A stretch of 64,000 nucleotides of DNA from Thermococcus sp. LS1 (GTDB lineage Archaea; Methanobacteriota_B; Thermococci; Thermococcales; Thermococcaceae). The position numbers and the translations under genes are program-made. The notes beneath the pieces were generated by a model that was not told the origin of the DNA, did not search any database, and saw only the letters and a list, made by a program, of their open reading frames with translations. Of the stretch, positions 16,136-25,335 are shown in pieces; positions within the stretch are counted from its first letter, which is position 1; each line of letters starts with the position of its first letter. The stretch is from positions 62,001-126,000 of the forward strand of contig NZ_SNUJ01000003.1 of assembly GCF_012027395.1 (NCBI RefSeq), read 5' to 3'.

Positions 16136-19100
16136 ATGCCGTACATCGAGAAGATTGAAATGAAAGGTTTCAAATCCTACGGTAACCGAAAAGTCGTTGT
16201 TCCGCTTTCTAAGGGATTCACAGCAATAGTAGGTGCCAACGGTTCTGGAAAGAGCAACATCGGTGACGCCGTTCTCTTCGTTCTCGGTGGTCTATCCGCA
16301 AAAGCCATGCGTGCAACGAGGATAAGCGACCTCATATTCGCTGGTACAAAGACTGAACCTCCCGCTAAATACGCAGAGGTTGCGATGTACTTCAACAACG
16401 AGGACAGGGGCTTCCCGATAGATGAGGATGAGGTCGTTATCAAGCGCCGCGTCTATCCCGATGGCAGGAGCACTTACTGGCTCAACGGCAAGAGGACGAG
16501 CAGAAGCGACATCCTCGACGTACTAAGTGCAGCCATGATCTCTCCGGAGGGCTACAATTTAGTTCTTCAGGGGGACATCACCAAGTTCATCAAGATGAGC
16601 CCCACTGAGAGGAGGATGATCATTGACGAAATATCGGGCATAGCGGAATACGATGCAAAGAAGGAGAAGGCTTTGAAGGAGCTTAAACAGGCGGAGGAGA
16701 ACCTCGCGCGCGTTGACCTGCTCATAAGGGAGGTAAAAGCCCAGCTCGACAAACTTGAAAAGGAGAGGAACGACGCCTTGAGGTACCTCGACCTAAAGGA
16801 GCGTGTTGAGAAGGCTAAGGTTACGCTCCTTCTTGGAGAAATTAGAAAGATCGAGAATCTTATCGAAGAAAGCACCGTCCGCGACAAGGGTATAGAGGCC
16901 GAGATGGCGGCTATAGAGGAGCGCCTCAAGGAGATAGCCAAGGAGATAATAGCGAGGGAGAGGGAGCTTAACACGGTCGAGAGGGAGCTGGAGGAGAAGA
17001 GCGAGGATGGCATCCTGGAGGTCACCAGAAAGATAAGCGAGGTTCAGTCGAAGATAGAGATGGCAAGGAAGAACATTGAGCTCGCTCAGAAGGAGATAGA
17101 GGACAGCCAGCGCCGCCTTGCTAAGGCCAAGGAGGAACTCAAGAAGGTTTCAGAGGAGATAGAGAAGAGCAAAAGCGCGATCCAGCGCTGGAGCAAGAGA
17201 CGGGAGAAGCTCAAGGCTGAGATAAAGGAGAAGGAAGTCGTCAAGAACGAGCTTGTCATCAAGCTGGGAGAGATAGACAGAGACTTTGCGATAGCCAAGC
17301 AGGACTTCGACAGAGTCGTCGACGAGCTGGAGGAGGCCAAGAAGGAACTCTACATGAAAGAGGGCGATGTGAGGAAGTTTGAGGAGGAGATAGAGCGCCT
17401 CAAGGCCAAGATAGCCCAGCACAATGCAAAGAGGGTTGCCCTCAAATCCAAGATCGAGGAAGCGAAGAACTCCCTGGAAAGCAAGCGCTCCGAACTTGGT
17501 GAGATAGATGGTAAGATGGCAAAGGCCGAGGCTCGCCTGAGGAAAGCCGAGAAGGAACTCGGAGAGAAGACGAAGAAGCTGAACAAGGTTTCGAGTGAAC
17601 TCGTTAAGGCCAGGGAGGAGCTGATAAAGGCTGAAGCCCAGAGGGAAGTGAGAGGCAACAGGGCAATAGAGTTCCTGAAATCTCAGAACATACCCGGCCT
17701 CTACGGGTCTCTGGGTGAGCTGATAAGTGTTAGGGACGAAAACTACGCGCTGGCCGTGGAGGTCGCCCTTGGCGGCAACTACGACAACGTTGTTGTTGAA
17801 GATGATAAGGTTGCTGAGAAGGCGATCAAGCTTCTCAAGGAGAAAAAGCTCGGAAGATTAACATTCCTCCCGCTCAACAAGATAAAGCCGCGCTCCATGA
17901 AGGAGAGGCCCTCGCTGGGTATCCCTGCGATGGACGTCGTTCAGTACGATCCGCGCTTCAAGAACGCCGTTGCCTACGCCCTCGGAGACACACTCATAGT
18001 GAGCGACATGGACGAGGCGAGGGCAGTTGGCATCGGAAAGGTCAGGATGGTGACCCTTGGGGGCGAACTCCTTGAGAGGAGCGGAGCGATTACGGGCGGC
18101 CACTACAGACCGAGGGGCAAGCTCTCAATCAACACCGACGAGCTGAGGAGAAAGGTCGAAGCCCTCGAGAGGGAAAGGGAAGCCCTCGAGTCTGCAATCA
18201 ACGCTCTCAAGCTTGAGATTAAAGGCCTCCAGAACGAGATCTTTGAGCTGAGAATGAGGAAGAGCGACCTGAGCAAGGATCTCCAGGTCATCCAGCGCGA
18301 GATGGACAGACTTTTAGCGGAGGACAAAGCTCTGAAAGAGGAAATTGAGGAGAGCGAGAAGCTCATCGAGGCGCTCGAAAAGAAGATCCACGATACGAAG
18401 GGTGAGATGGCAAAGCTCCGCGGAAGGATAGAGAGGCTCGAGAAGAAGAAGGAGAAGCTCAAGAAGGCACTGGAGAACCCGGAGGCCAGAGAGCTCAACC
18501 AGAAGATAAGAGAGGTCGAGCACGAGATAAGCGCCCTCAGAGAAGAGCTCAGCAAGGTCGAGAGCAAGCTGGAGAACCTTGAGATAAGGATAAACGAAGA
18601 GCTCCTCCCGAGGAAAGCTGACCTGGAGGAGGAGATTGAGGGCTTAATCAACAGGATAAGCGCCCTTAAGAGCAACATAGTCGAAAATGAGAAGGCCATT
18701 GAGGAGTTTGAGAAGGATCTCGAGGAGCTCAAGAAAGCAGAGGAGAACGTTAAGGACGAGCTCAAGGAGCTCCGCGAGAGAAGGGAGACGCTCAGGAACG
18801 AGATAGTTGAGCTCCGCGCCGAGAAGGAAGAGCTCACGAACAAGCTCCAGAACCTCAGGATAGAGGCCAACACGCTGAAGATACGCCTCGCTCAGTACGA
18901 GGCTACCCTCAAGGAGAAGCAGGCGGAGCTCAAGCACCACGACGCCAAGCTCATCAAGTCTATCAAGGAGATACCGCTGGAGCTCGAGGCACTGAAGGAA
19001 GAGATAGAGCGCATGGAGGAGGAAATACGCTCCCTCGAGCCGGTTAACATGAAGGCCATCGAGGATTTTGAGGTCGTCGAGAGGCGTTATCTTGAGCTGA

Positions 19101-19702
19101 AGAGCAAGCGCGAGCAGGTCGTCGCCGAGAAGGAGAGCATAGAGGAGTTCATCGAGGAGATAGAAGGCCAGAAGAGGAACGTCTTCATGCAGACCCTCAA
19201 CGAGATCGCCAAGAACTTCTCCGAGCTCTTCGCCAAGCTCTCACCGGGTGGAAGCGCGAGGCTAATCCTCGAAAATCCCGATGACCCCTTCGCAGGTGGA
19301 CTGGAGATAGAAGCCAAGCCAGCCGGCAAGGACGTCAAGAGGATTGAAGCCATGAGCGGTGGCGAGAAGGCCTTAACCGCTTTAGCGTTCGTCTTTGCAA
19401 TCCAGCGCTACAAGCCAGCGCCCTTCTACCTCTTCGATGAGATAGACGCCCATCTTGACGATGCAAACGTTAAGCGCGTTGCTGACTTGATAAAAGAGGC
19501 CTCAGAGAACAGCCAGTTCATTGTCATAACTCTCAGAGACGTCATGATGGCCAACGCAGAGAAGATAATAGGTGTCTCCATGAGGAACGGTGTTTCCAGG
19601 GTCGTCGCGCTCAGCCTTGAGAAGGCCATGAAGATACTCGAGGAGGCAAGGAAGAAGAGCGAGGCCGAGCACGCCGAGATGTTCGGCCATCTAAGCGGGT
19701 GA
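16136..19702 (+). CDS. smc: Chromosome segregation protein SMC, 1188 aa
   Basis: Structural maintenance of chromosomes ATPase. Walker A GANGSGKS is at residues 33-40. Two long coiled-coil arms at about 170-500 and 675-1010 flank a hinge rich in glycine around residues 515-665. The C-terminal head has the ABC signature in AMSGGEKALTALAF and Walker B in FYLFDEIDAHLDD. Length is normal for archaeal SMC. The stop overlaps the scpA region, indicating one operon for the SMC-kleisin complex. Long serine-rich reading frames on the opposite strand are shadows of the coiled-coil codons. Confidence 0.97.
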   Translation: MPYIEKIEMKGFKSYGNRKVVVPLSKGFTAIVGANGSGKSNIGDAVLFVLGGLSAKAMRATRISDLIFAGTKTEPPAKYAEVAMYFNNEDRGFPIDEDEVVIKRRVYPDGRSTYWLNGKRTSRSDILDVLSAAMISPEGYNLVLQGDITKFIKMSPTERRMIIDEISGIAEYDAKKEKALKELKQAEENLARVDLLIREVKAQLDKLEKERNDALRYLDLKERVEKAKVTLLLGEIRKIENLIEESTVRDKGIEAEMAAIEERLKEIAKEIIARERELNTVERELEEKSEDGILEVTRKISEVQSKIEMARKNIELAQKEIEDSQRRLAKAKEELKKVSEEIEKSKSAIQRWSKRREKLKAEIKEKEVVKNELVIKLGEIDRDFAIAKQDFDRVVDELEEAKKELYMKEGDVRKFEEEIERLKAKIAQHNAKRVALKSKIEEAKNSLESKRSELGEIDGKMAKAEARLRKAEKELGEKTKKLNKVSSELVKAREELIKAEAQREVRGNRAIEFLKSQNIPGLYGSLGELISVRDENYALAVEVALGGNYDNVVVEDDKVAEKAIKLLKEKKLGRLTFLPLNKIKPRSMKERPSLGIPAMDVVQYDPRFKNAVAYALGDTLIVSDMDEARAVGIGKVRMVTLGGELLERSGAITGGHYRPRGKLSINTDELRRKVEALEREREALESAINALKLEIKGLQNEIFELRMRKSDLSKDLQVIQREMDRLLAEDKALKEEIEESEKLIEALEKKIHDTKGEMAKLRGRIERLEKKKEKLKKALENPEARELNQKIREVEHEISALREELSKVESKLENLEIRINEELLPRKADLEEEIEGLINRISALKSNIVENEKAIEEFEKDLEELKKAEENVKDELKELRERRETLRNEIVELRAEKEELTNKLQNLRIEANTLKIRLAQYEATLKEKQAELKHHDAKLIKSIKEIPLELEALKEEIERMEEEIRSLEPVNMKAIEDFEVVERRYLELKSKREQVVAEKESIEEFIEEIEGQKRNVFMQTLNEIAKNFSELFAKLSPGGSARLILENPDDPFAGGLEIEAKPAGKDVKRIEAMSGGEKALTALAFVFAIQRYKPAPFYLFDEIDAHLDDANVKRVADLIKEASENSQFIVITLRDVMMANAEKIIGVSMRNGVSRVVALSLEKAMKILEEARKKSEAEHAEMFGHLSG

Positions 19703-19707
19703 GAACC

Positions 19708-20370
19708 ATGGAATCCCGCAGGGAAGAGGAAATCACTCCCGTCGATATACTCCTTCAGCTCGTCCAGATGGGAAAGGTGGATCCATGGAACATCGATATA
19801 GTCGACCTTACAGAAAAGTACATAGAAAGGCTCAGGGAGATGAAGGAGCTCGACCTCCGCGTTTCCGCGAGGGCCATCTTAGCTGCTTCAATTCTCGTCA
19901 GGATGAAGAGTGAAGCTTTGCTGTACGCGGACGAGAAAGAGGAGGAAGAGAAGCACGAGGAGCGCATCCGCGTCGAGGTCGAGCCTCTGGCACCTCCGCT
20001 CAGGAGGGTGGAGCGTTACTACACCTTTGATGACCTGTTGGATGCCCTCATGGACGCCCTTGAGGAAGCCGAGAAGAGGAAGCCGCGGAAAAAGAAGAAG
20101 GTCGAGATAGAGGAGGAGATATTCGTCGTCGATGACTTCAGAGTTGACATTGAGAAGCACGTCAACAGGCTCCACGAGATAGTCAGGAAGCTCTACAGCG
20201 AGACCAGGGAGCCGATAAGGTTCTGGGACCTGGTCTTTGACCCCAGTCCAAAAATAGTTGCCAGAACCTTCCTCTACCTTCTCTTTCTCTCCAACATGGG
20301 CAAGGTGGAGCTGATTCAAGAGGAACCCTTCGGGGAGATATACATAGTGCCCGTCGGGGAAAATGCTTAG
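19708..20370 (+). CDS. scpA: Segregation and condensation protein A (kleisin)
   Basis: Kleisin partner that bridges the SMC heads. The N-terminal [19 protein letters not shown] and the following [21 protein letters not shown] are characteristic of ScpA. A charged Glu/Lys-rich linker occupies the middle, and the C-terminal winged-helix portion is last. The ATG at 19708 is preceded by GGGTGAGA; a GTG at 19699 overlapping the smc stop is an alternative. No scpB follows: the next gene is convergent and unrelated, so an ScpB-like partner must lie elsewhere or be absent. Confidence 0.92.
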   Translation: MESRREEEITPVDILLQLVQMGKVDPWNIDIVDLTEKYIERLREMKELDLRVSARAILAASILVRMKSEALLYADEKEEEEKHEERIRVEVEPLAPPLRRVERYYTFDDLLDALMDALEEAEKRKPRKKKKVEIEEEIFVVDDFRVDIEKHVNRLHEIVRKLYSETREPIRFWDLVFDPSPKIVARTFLYLLFLSNMGKVELIQEEPFGEIYIVPVGENA

Positions 20371-20792
20371 CTTTCTCTCTCTTCCCTCTTCGCCGGCCTC
20401 AAGGTTATTGCCAAAAGCGGCCCTTCGCTGCCTATGTAAAGGCTCCTCTTCTCTCGGTTGATGTAGAAGCAGTATTCACCCTCTGGAATTAGCTCGAGGA
20501 ACTTTCTCGGGAGTGTTTCCCTCACGAGCTTGCCATCGAGAAAGACACACTCGTAAGGACGTTCTATCTTTTCGACACGGTGCCTTATTTCCTCCAGGGG
20601 GAGCCTCTCGCACTCGAGCCTAACACAGACGAGGCTCTTTCGCCCGTCAGTGAATATCACGACCTTATCGTTCACGTCTATCCTTTTCGAGCGCTCCAAA
20701 AACTCCCAAAGTGCCGAATAAACCCTTTCGAGCTTTCTTCTTTTAGCGAGTCTTTTGACGAGTCTCTCCTTGGCGTGTCTCGTGAGTAGCAT
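20367..20792 (-). CDS. Conserved hypothetical protein, 141 aa
   Basis: I do not recognise the family. The start [17 protein letters not shown] resembles the opening helix of BrnT- or DUF4258-like small RNase folds (TRHAxxR), followed by a strand-rich body with cysteines in [12 protein letters not shown], but the catalytic set cannot be confirmed. There is no antitoxin-like partner beside it. A TATA-like TTATAAATTC at 20808-20817 lies about 20 bases before the ATG, giving a nearly leaderless mRNA. Its 3' end overlaps scpA by four bases. Confidence 0.65.
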   Translation of the reverse strand: MLLTRHAKERLVKRLAKRRKLERVYSALWEFLERSKRIDVNDKVVIFTDGRKSLVCVRLECERLPLEEIRHRVEKIERPYECVFLDGKLVRETLPRKFLELIPEGEYCFYINREKRSLYIGSEGPLLAITLRPAKREERES

Positions 20793-20841
20793 GACCTCAG
20801 TTCGTCCTAGAATTTATAAACTTCGTTGAGGAGATAGGAGT

Positions 20842-23211
20842 ATGTATCTTCGCAGGGACTTAATCCAGCCGCGCGTTTACCAGGAGGTCATCTACGCGAG
20901 GTGCAAGGAGCGTAACTGCCTTGTTGTTCTGCCAACCGGATTAGGAAAGACGCTCATCGCGATGCTTATCGCCGACTACAGGCTTCAAAAATACGGCGGT
21001 AAAGTTTTAATGCTCGCCCCTACAAAGCCTTTGGCTTTACAGCATGCGGAGAGCTTCAAAAAGCTCTTTGACATTCCTCCGGAGAAAATAAACGTCCTGA
21101 CAGGGGAGCTCTCACCTAAAACAAGGCAGGAAACCTGGGAGAAAAGCGTGATAATAACTGCCACGCCTCAAACGATAGAGAATGACATTTTAACAGGCAG
21201 GATCTCCCTTGAGGACGTCGTACTTCTCGTCTTCGACGAGGCCCACAGGGCGGTGGGCAACTACTCCTACGTCTTCATCGCAAGGGAGTACCTCAAGACT
21301 GCTAAACATCCGCTTGTTCTTGGCCTTACGGCCTCCCCGGGAAGCGACGAGGTGAGGATAAGGGAAATAATCAATAACCTCGGGATAGAGCGCATCGAGA
21401 TAAGAACCGAGAGCTCGCCGGATGTGAAGCCCTACGTCCAGAGGATAGCCTTTGAGTGGGTCAAGGTCGACCTTCCAGGCATCTACAAGGAGGTCCGCTC
21501 CCTCCTGAGGGAGATGCTCAAGGAGAGCCTCAAGCCCCTCGCTCAGTTTAAGCTTGTGAGTTCATACTCGCCAGACATCTCAAAGAAGGAAGTTCTCCAG
21601 GCGGGCTCAAAAATCAACCCGGAGGTCGCGAGGGGCAACTACGAGATTGGAAGGCTGAGGATGTACCAGGCTAAAGCAGTCAAGCTCCAGCACGCGATTG
21701 AGCTCCTTGAGACGCAGGGACTGACTGCCCTCCGTGCTTATCTCAAAAAGCTTCGCGAGGACAAACGGACGAAGTCGAGCAGAGAGCTGATGGAAGATCC
21801 TCGTATGAGGAAAGTGATATACCTCCTCGTCCAAGCGAAGGAGCTTGGGATAGACCATCCAAAGATGGAGAAGCTTAAGGAACTCGTTAAGGCTCAGCTG
21901 GAGAAAAAGCCGAACTCCAAGATAATCGTCTTTACCAACTACCGCGACACCGGAAAGAAGATAGTCGAGGAGCTTCGAGCGATGGGTGTCAGCGCGGAGC
22001 GCTTCATTGGTCAGGCCAGCAGGAGCAACGACCGGGGCATGAGTCAGAAACAGCAGAAAGAGACGTTAGAGCGCTTTTCGAGGAGAGAGTTCAGCGTTCT
22101 GGTTGCCACAAGCGTTGGTGAGGAAGGCCTTGATGTCCCTGAAGTCGACCTGGTAATCTTCTACGAGCCCGTGCCTTCCGCCATCAGAAGCATCCAGAGA
22201 CGTGGACGGACTGGAAGGCACAGGCCGGGTAGGGTCGTTATTCTTATGGCGAAGGGAACGCGCGACGAGGCATACTACTGGAGCTCCAGGCGGAAGGAAA
22301 AGGGAATGTTTGAGGCGATTAGGAAGATAGCCCGTGAGCTTGAGGTCGAGATGAAGGAGAGGGAGGATATGAAGAGGGGTAAGATCACTTCCCTCGATGC
22401 TTTTCTCAAGCCCAAGAAGAAGCTAGCTGAAGAAAAAGCCGAGGGAATTGAGGAGGCTGAGAAGCCCTCTGAGGAGAAAGTAGAAAAACGTGAAAAGGCC
22501 GAGCCCTCGAAGGAGGAGATCTACGAGAAGCTCCCGATAAAGCCTGTCTTTGTCAAAAAGCCAAAGGGCGTAGTCGTTTACGTTGACAACCGTGAGCTGA
22601 GGAGCGGCGTGCCGAAGCATCTCAGGGAGCTCGGCGCCGAGGTCGAGGTAAAAACGCTTGACGTTGCTGATTATGTGGTGAGCGAGGAGGTCGGAATAGA
22701 GCGCAAGAGCGCCAACGACTTCATACAGTCCATAATCGATGGAAGGCTCTTCGACCAGGTGGAGAGGTTGAAGAGGGCCTACGAGAAGCCCGTGATAATC
22801 ATCGAGGGGCAGCTCTACGGTATAAGAAACGTCCATCCCAACGCGATTAGGGGTGCCATAGCGGCTGTCACTTTGGACTGGGGCGTGCCGATACTCTTCT
22901 CCTCTGGACCGGAAGAGACGGCCCAGTTCATATACCTCATGGCCAAGCGCGAGCAGGAGGAGAGGAAGAAGGAGGTAAGACTGAGGAGCGAGAAGAAGGC
23001 CCTAACTCTTGCCGAAAGGCAGCGGTTGATAGTCGAGGGACTGCCCAACGTCTCGGCCACCCTGGCGAAGAGGCTCCTCAAGCACTTCGGCAACGTCGAG
23101 AGGGTTTTCACCGCCACGGAAGAGGAGCTTCAGGAAGTTGAAGGCATCGGCCCGAAAAAGGCGAGGGAGATAAGAAAGGTGATAACCGCTCCTTACGTGG
23201 AAGAGGAGTGA
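20842..23211 (+). CDS. hef: Hef helicase-nuclease (FANCM/XPF-like), 789 aa
   Basis: Archaeal enzyme acting at stalled replication forks. The N-terminal superfamily 2 helicase has Walker A LPTGLGKT near residues 31-38, DEAH in VFDEAHRAV near 130, and motif VI in QRRGRTGRH. A charged linker of about residues 515-570 leads to the XPF-type nuclease, with VDNREL, GIERKSANDF and a following basic helix as ERKxxxD active site. Tandem helix-hairpin-helix motifs close the protein (LPNVSATLAKRLL and VEGIGPKKAREI). Length is normal. The 3' end overlaps the convergent gene by 19 bases. Confidence 0.96.
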   Translation: MYLRRDLIQPRVYQEVIYARCKERNCLVVLPTGLGKTLIAMLIADYRLQKYGGKVLMLAPTKPLALQHAESFKKLFDIPPEKINVLTGELSPKTRQETWEKSVIITATPQTIENDILTGRISLEDVVLLVFDEAHRAVGNYSYVFIAREYLKTAKHPLVLGLTASPGSDEVRIREIINNLGIERIEIRTESSPDVKPYVQRIAFEWVKVDLPGIYKEVRSLLREMLKESLKPLAQFKLVSSYSPDISKKEVLQAGSKINPEVARGNYEIGRLRMYQAKAVKLQHAIELLETQGLTALRAYLKKLREDKRTKSSRELMEDPRMRKVIYLLVQAKELGIDHPKMEKLKELVKAQLEKKPNSKIIVFTNYRDTGKKIVEELRAMGVSAERFIGQASRSNDRGMSQKQQKETLERFSRREFSVLVATSVGEEGLDVPEVDLVIFYEPVPSAIRSIQRRGRTGRHRPGRVVILMAKGTRDEAYYWSSRRKEKGMFEAIRKIARELEVEMKEREDMKRGKITSLDAFLKPKKKLAEEKAEGIEEAEKPSEEKVEKREKAEPSKEEIYEKLPIKPVFVKKPKGVVVYVDNRELRSGVPKHLRELGAEVEVKTLDVADYVVSEEVGIERKSANDFIQSIIDGRLFDQVERLKRAYEKPVIIIEGQLYGIRNVHPNAIRGAIAAVTLDWGVPILFSSGPEETAQFIYLMAKREQEERKKEVRLRSEKKALTLAERQRLIVEGLPNVSATLAKRLLKHFGNVERVFTATEEELQEVEGIGPKKAREIRKVITAPYVEEE

Positions 23212-23897
23212 GGCTTGGAAAGCACTGAGTCCATTTCATTCACCCTTACGGTAATCTTGGGAATGTCCCCCATGTCCCGGAGCTTTCCGTTGGTCAGAAA
23301 GGCCAGTACGAGGTAGTTGATCCGCCGGTTCTCTGGAAGCTCCACTTTTACATAGTTGGGTGAAGTTACTGCAATCTTCCCGCTTCCGCTGTAATACACT
23401 CGCTTCCATTCGATCGGGACTTCCACGGTTATGGCCTCTACGCTGTTTGCTCCTTCTGTATCATAGATGCTGAGGAAAATCACGGCCCATCTCTTTGTTA
23501 TGAGGCCCACTCCGTCTATTCTCTGGCTCTCATCTTCCGTAAATGGCTCGAATGTAAAGTCTCCCTCAGTGGTGCCATTCCTCAGGCCGTACTTCCCGTA
23601 TTCCAGGGTGTTGTTTTTGAAAACGAATGATATTCCAAAAAGTTCCGCGTTTGGTTTTTTAGCCCGGTAGAGCTCTTTCAAAATTTCTAGGGGGTAGTTT
23701 GGGCTCTTCTGCTCTATATACGCTCTCTCAAGGGTTCTGGTAACATCCGTTTCATTTGAGATTTCCCTGCCCAACGGAATAGTGTATCCTTCGAGGATCT
23801 CGTAGTCTACTATTGGACATACCCGCATTTCCGGAAGTTGATTGGCTGAATCCTCACCCGAATATGAGAAGACTGTTCCAAGTACGAAGCCTATCAT
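23193..23897 (-). CDS. Conserved hypothetical protein with N-terminal hydrophobic segment
   Basis: Unknown family. From the ATG at 23897 the product begins with a hydrophobic stretch MIGFVLGTVFS and then a polar, beta-rich domain of about 220 residues. It is probably exported or membrane-anchored, since the last part of a signal sequence is visible. The usual basic N-terminus is missing. Upstream the other frame reads GTG-ACC-AGT-GTG...ATG-CCC-TGG-TTA-TAG, which would supply the missing part (MPWL joined to IGIMIGFVLG) if one base had been lost near 23908. A TATA-like CTTTTATATCG near 23962-23972 fits that upstream start. Confidence 0.55.
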   Translation of the reverse strand: MIGFVLGTVFSYSGEDSANQLPEMRVCPIVDYEILEGYTIPLGREISNETDVTRTLERAYIEQKSPNYPLEILKELYRAKKPNAELFGISFVFKNNTLEYGKYGLRNGTTEGDFTFEPFTEDESQRIDGVGLITKRWAVIFLSIYDTEGANSVEAITVEVPIEWKRVYYSGSGKIAVTSPNYVKVELPENRRINYLVLAFLTNGKLRDMGDIPKITVRVNEMDSVLSKPHSSST

Positions 23898-23996
23898 AAT
23901 CCCTATAACCAGGGCATGTTTCTCTGCACACTGGTCACCACTGAATTTACGCTTGCACGATATAAAAGGATATCAGCTTTGAATGTATATTGGTGA

Positions 23997-24066
23997 TGTG
24001 CCCCCGGGGAGCGAAGGGAGGTCACAGCTCGCCGAGGCGCTCTCCTCCCCGCGGTTTCCCGGGGGC
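23997..24066 (-). ncRNA. Probable H/ACA guide sRNA
   Basis: This unusually GC-rich intergenic block folds, on the minus strand, like an archaeal single-hairpin H/ACA RNA. A perfect 9-bp basal stem (24066-24058 with 24008-24000) is followed immediately by ACA (23999-23997). An internal loop (AAACCGCG opposite TTCGCTC) forms the guide pocket. A 6-bp upper stem GGGAGG/CCTCCC is topped by a kink-turn-like pair of AGA and TGTGA and a small capped stem. The plus strand lacks an ACA box, which fixes the strand. Guiding of rRNA pseudouridylation is inferred from the fold; the target is not assigned. The gene lies downstream of dppA on the same strand. Confidence 0.65.
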
Positions 24067-24098
24067 GTTATAGTGTTAGCCATCCAGAAACTTAAGCT

Positions 24099-24941
24099 TT
24101 ACCTCGTGACTATTGCGCTTACACCCGCGGAGGCAAGGGTAAGGAGCTCAAACACCCTGTACGCTTCTTCAACAGTCTTTGCCTTGAACTCAACAGTCTT
24201 TCCGTCCAGTCTCTTGATGAACGGAAGAAGCTCGGCGGTATCTGCCATGTCGCTCCTCAGGAAGCGGACTTTAACGTGAACCGGCTCTTCTGTCTTGAGC
24301 GGCTTTGCCTTGCCATTCTTGAGCCTCTCAACGGCTCTGGCAACACCTTCCCTGAGCTCATTCTTCAGCTTCACCATGCTCGGGCTCTTGGCAGAGTAGC
24401 GTGAGGGCGACTCCTTAAAAACAACCCCCTCCACCCAGGGTGTGAACTTCCTCACGTCGTCCTCTATGAGCTTTTTGTCTCCGCCTACGAGGATTACCGG
24501 GACATTCCAGCTTCCCAGGAGGTAGGCATTCAAAAGGAACTCGCTGACCTCAACGCCATTGATTTCCAGCCTGTCTATTGAAGCCCCGCTGTATGTGTGG
24601 TCAAAGGTTGCATAAGCCGTTCCGGCCTTGGCGTGATAGCCAAGGAAGAGCGCAGCGTCGCTGTCTTTGGCGAAGGCCACCATGCTGAGCGGTCTCGGAA
24701 AGCCGCGGACAAGCTCAACGAACTCGGGCATCTCCTCCGGGAGGATGTTCACCATTGGTCCATGGCTATCGGCAACAATAATTTCATCGAAACCGTTCTC
24801 GTGAAGTGCTTCGGCCGTTACTTTGACTATCTCGGTTGCTATTCTCCTGGCCTCAGAGTAGAGAGCCCCCTTTACGAAAAGGTGCTCCCTGCTGACTATG
24901 TAAGGCAGACCTTCTAGGTCAAGGGAGATAAAAGCACGCAT
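24099..24941 (-). CDS. D-aminopeptidase DppA-like (M55 family), 280 aa
   Basis: A zinc-dependent M55 peptidase related to Bacillus DppA, which removes N-terminal D-amino acids from short peptides. The N-terminus MRAFISLDLEGLPYIV holds the D-x-E metal motif, and ADSHGP and FLGYHAKAG supply further ligands. GGTGGTGCCC precedes the ATG at 24941. Upstream in-frame codons to 25073 translate into unrelated sequence across the promoter (TATA-like CTTTTATCG near 24974) and are rejected. Family members form decamers in the cytosol. In Thermococcales the natural substrate is not established. Confidence 0.85.
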   Translation of the reverse strand: MRAFISLDLEGLPYIVSREHLFVKGALYSEARRIATEIVKVTAEALHENGFDEIIVADSHGPMVNILPEEMPEFVELVRGFPRPLSMVAFAKDSDAALFLGYHAKAGTAYATFDHTYSGASIDRLEINGVEVSEFLLNAYLLGSWNVPVILVGGDKKLIEDDVRKFTPWVEGVVFKESPSRYSAKSPSMVKLKNELREGVARAVERLKNGKAKPLKTEEPVHVKVRFLRSDMADTAELLPFIKRLDGKTVEFKAKTVEEAYRVFELLTLASAGVSAIVTR

Positions 24942-25052
24942 GGGCACCACCAAAATAAAAATCGAAACGATAAAAGAAAAGTTTTCCGGTGGCTTTTCAT
25001 AACCTCTGAGAATATTCCTGATGGGATTCGATAATCCATACTCATGAGAAAG

Positions 25053-25061
25053 GTTATATAG
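25053..25061 (+). promoter_or_regulatory. TATA box for the gene at 25094
   Basis: GTTATATAGG lies about 37 bp upstream of the ATG at 25094. Confidence 0.55.
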
Positions 25062-25093
25062 GCCTTTTTTCATAAAATAAAGTGGTGATGAGT

Positions 25094-25333
25094 ATGCAAA
25101 TCGTTGAACTTGACATAAAATTGCCCTATGAGGGCAGGGGGAAAATTCTGGGTCGTCTGTATGAGAAGATTAGGGGCAAGATTCGGGACATACACTTCTT
25201 CCCGCCTGACGCAGATGGTATAAGTGAAATTAAAATGGAGATAGTCGAGGATGACGCTCTCAGGCTTCTCGCGGAGCTCAGAAAGATAATCAAAAAGGGA
25301 ACCATAACTTTCAAAGTGCTCTCCGAAGCTTAA
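25094..25333 (+). CDS. Small conserved hypothetical protein, 79 aa
   Basis: Unknown family; a compact alpha/beta pattern with a basic first helix (GRLYEKIRGKIRD) and a second helix (ALRLLAELRKIIKKG). No cysteines, membrane segments or known motifs. GTG 25082, GTG 25085 and ATG 25088 are in frame, but the GTGGTGATG stretch is probably the ribosome site, leaving ATG 25094. It ends two bases before the stop of the convergent GGGP synthase gene. Confidence 0.6.
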   Translation: MQIVELDIKLPYEGRGKILGRLYEKIRGKIRDIHFFPPDADGISEIKMEIVEDDALRLLAELRKIIKKGTITFKVLSEA

Positions 25334-25335
25334 TT

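Noticed and set aside
16567-19629. Many long serine-rich reading frames on the strand opposite smc
   Set aside because: They are antisense images of GAG/AAG-rich coiled-coil codons, lack ribosome sites and show no protein-like composition.
24000-24066. H/ACA RNA on the plus strand
   Set aside because: The stem is symmetric, but on the plus strand it is followed by GTTATA without an ACA box, while the minus strand has ACA directly after the stem.
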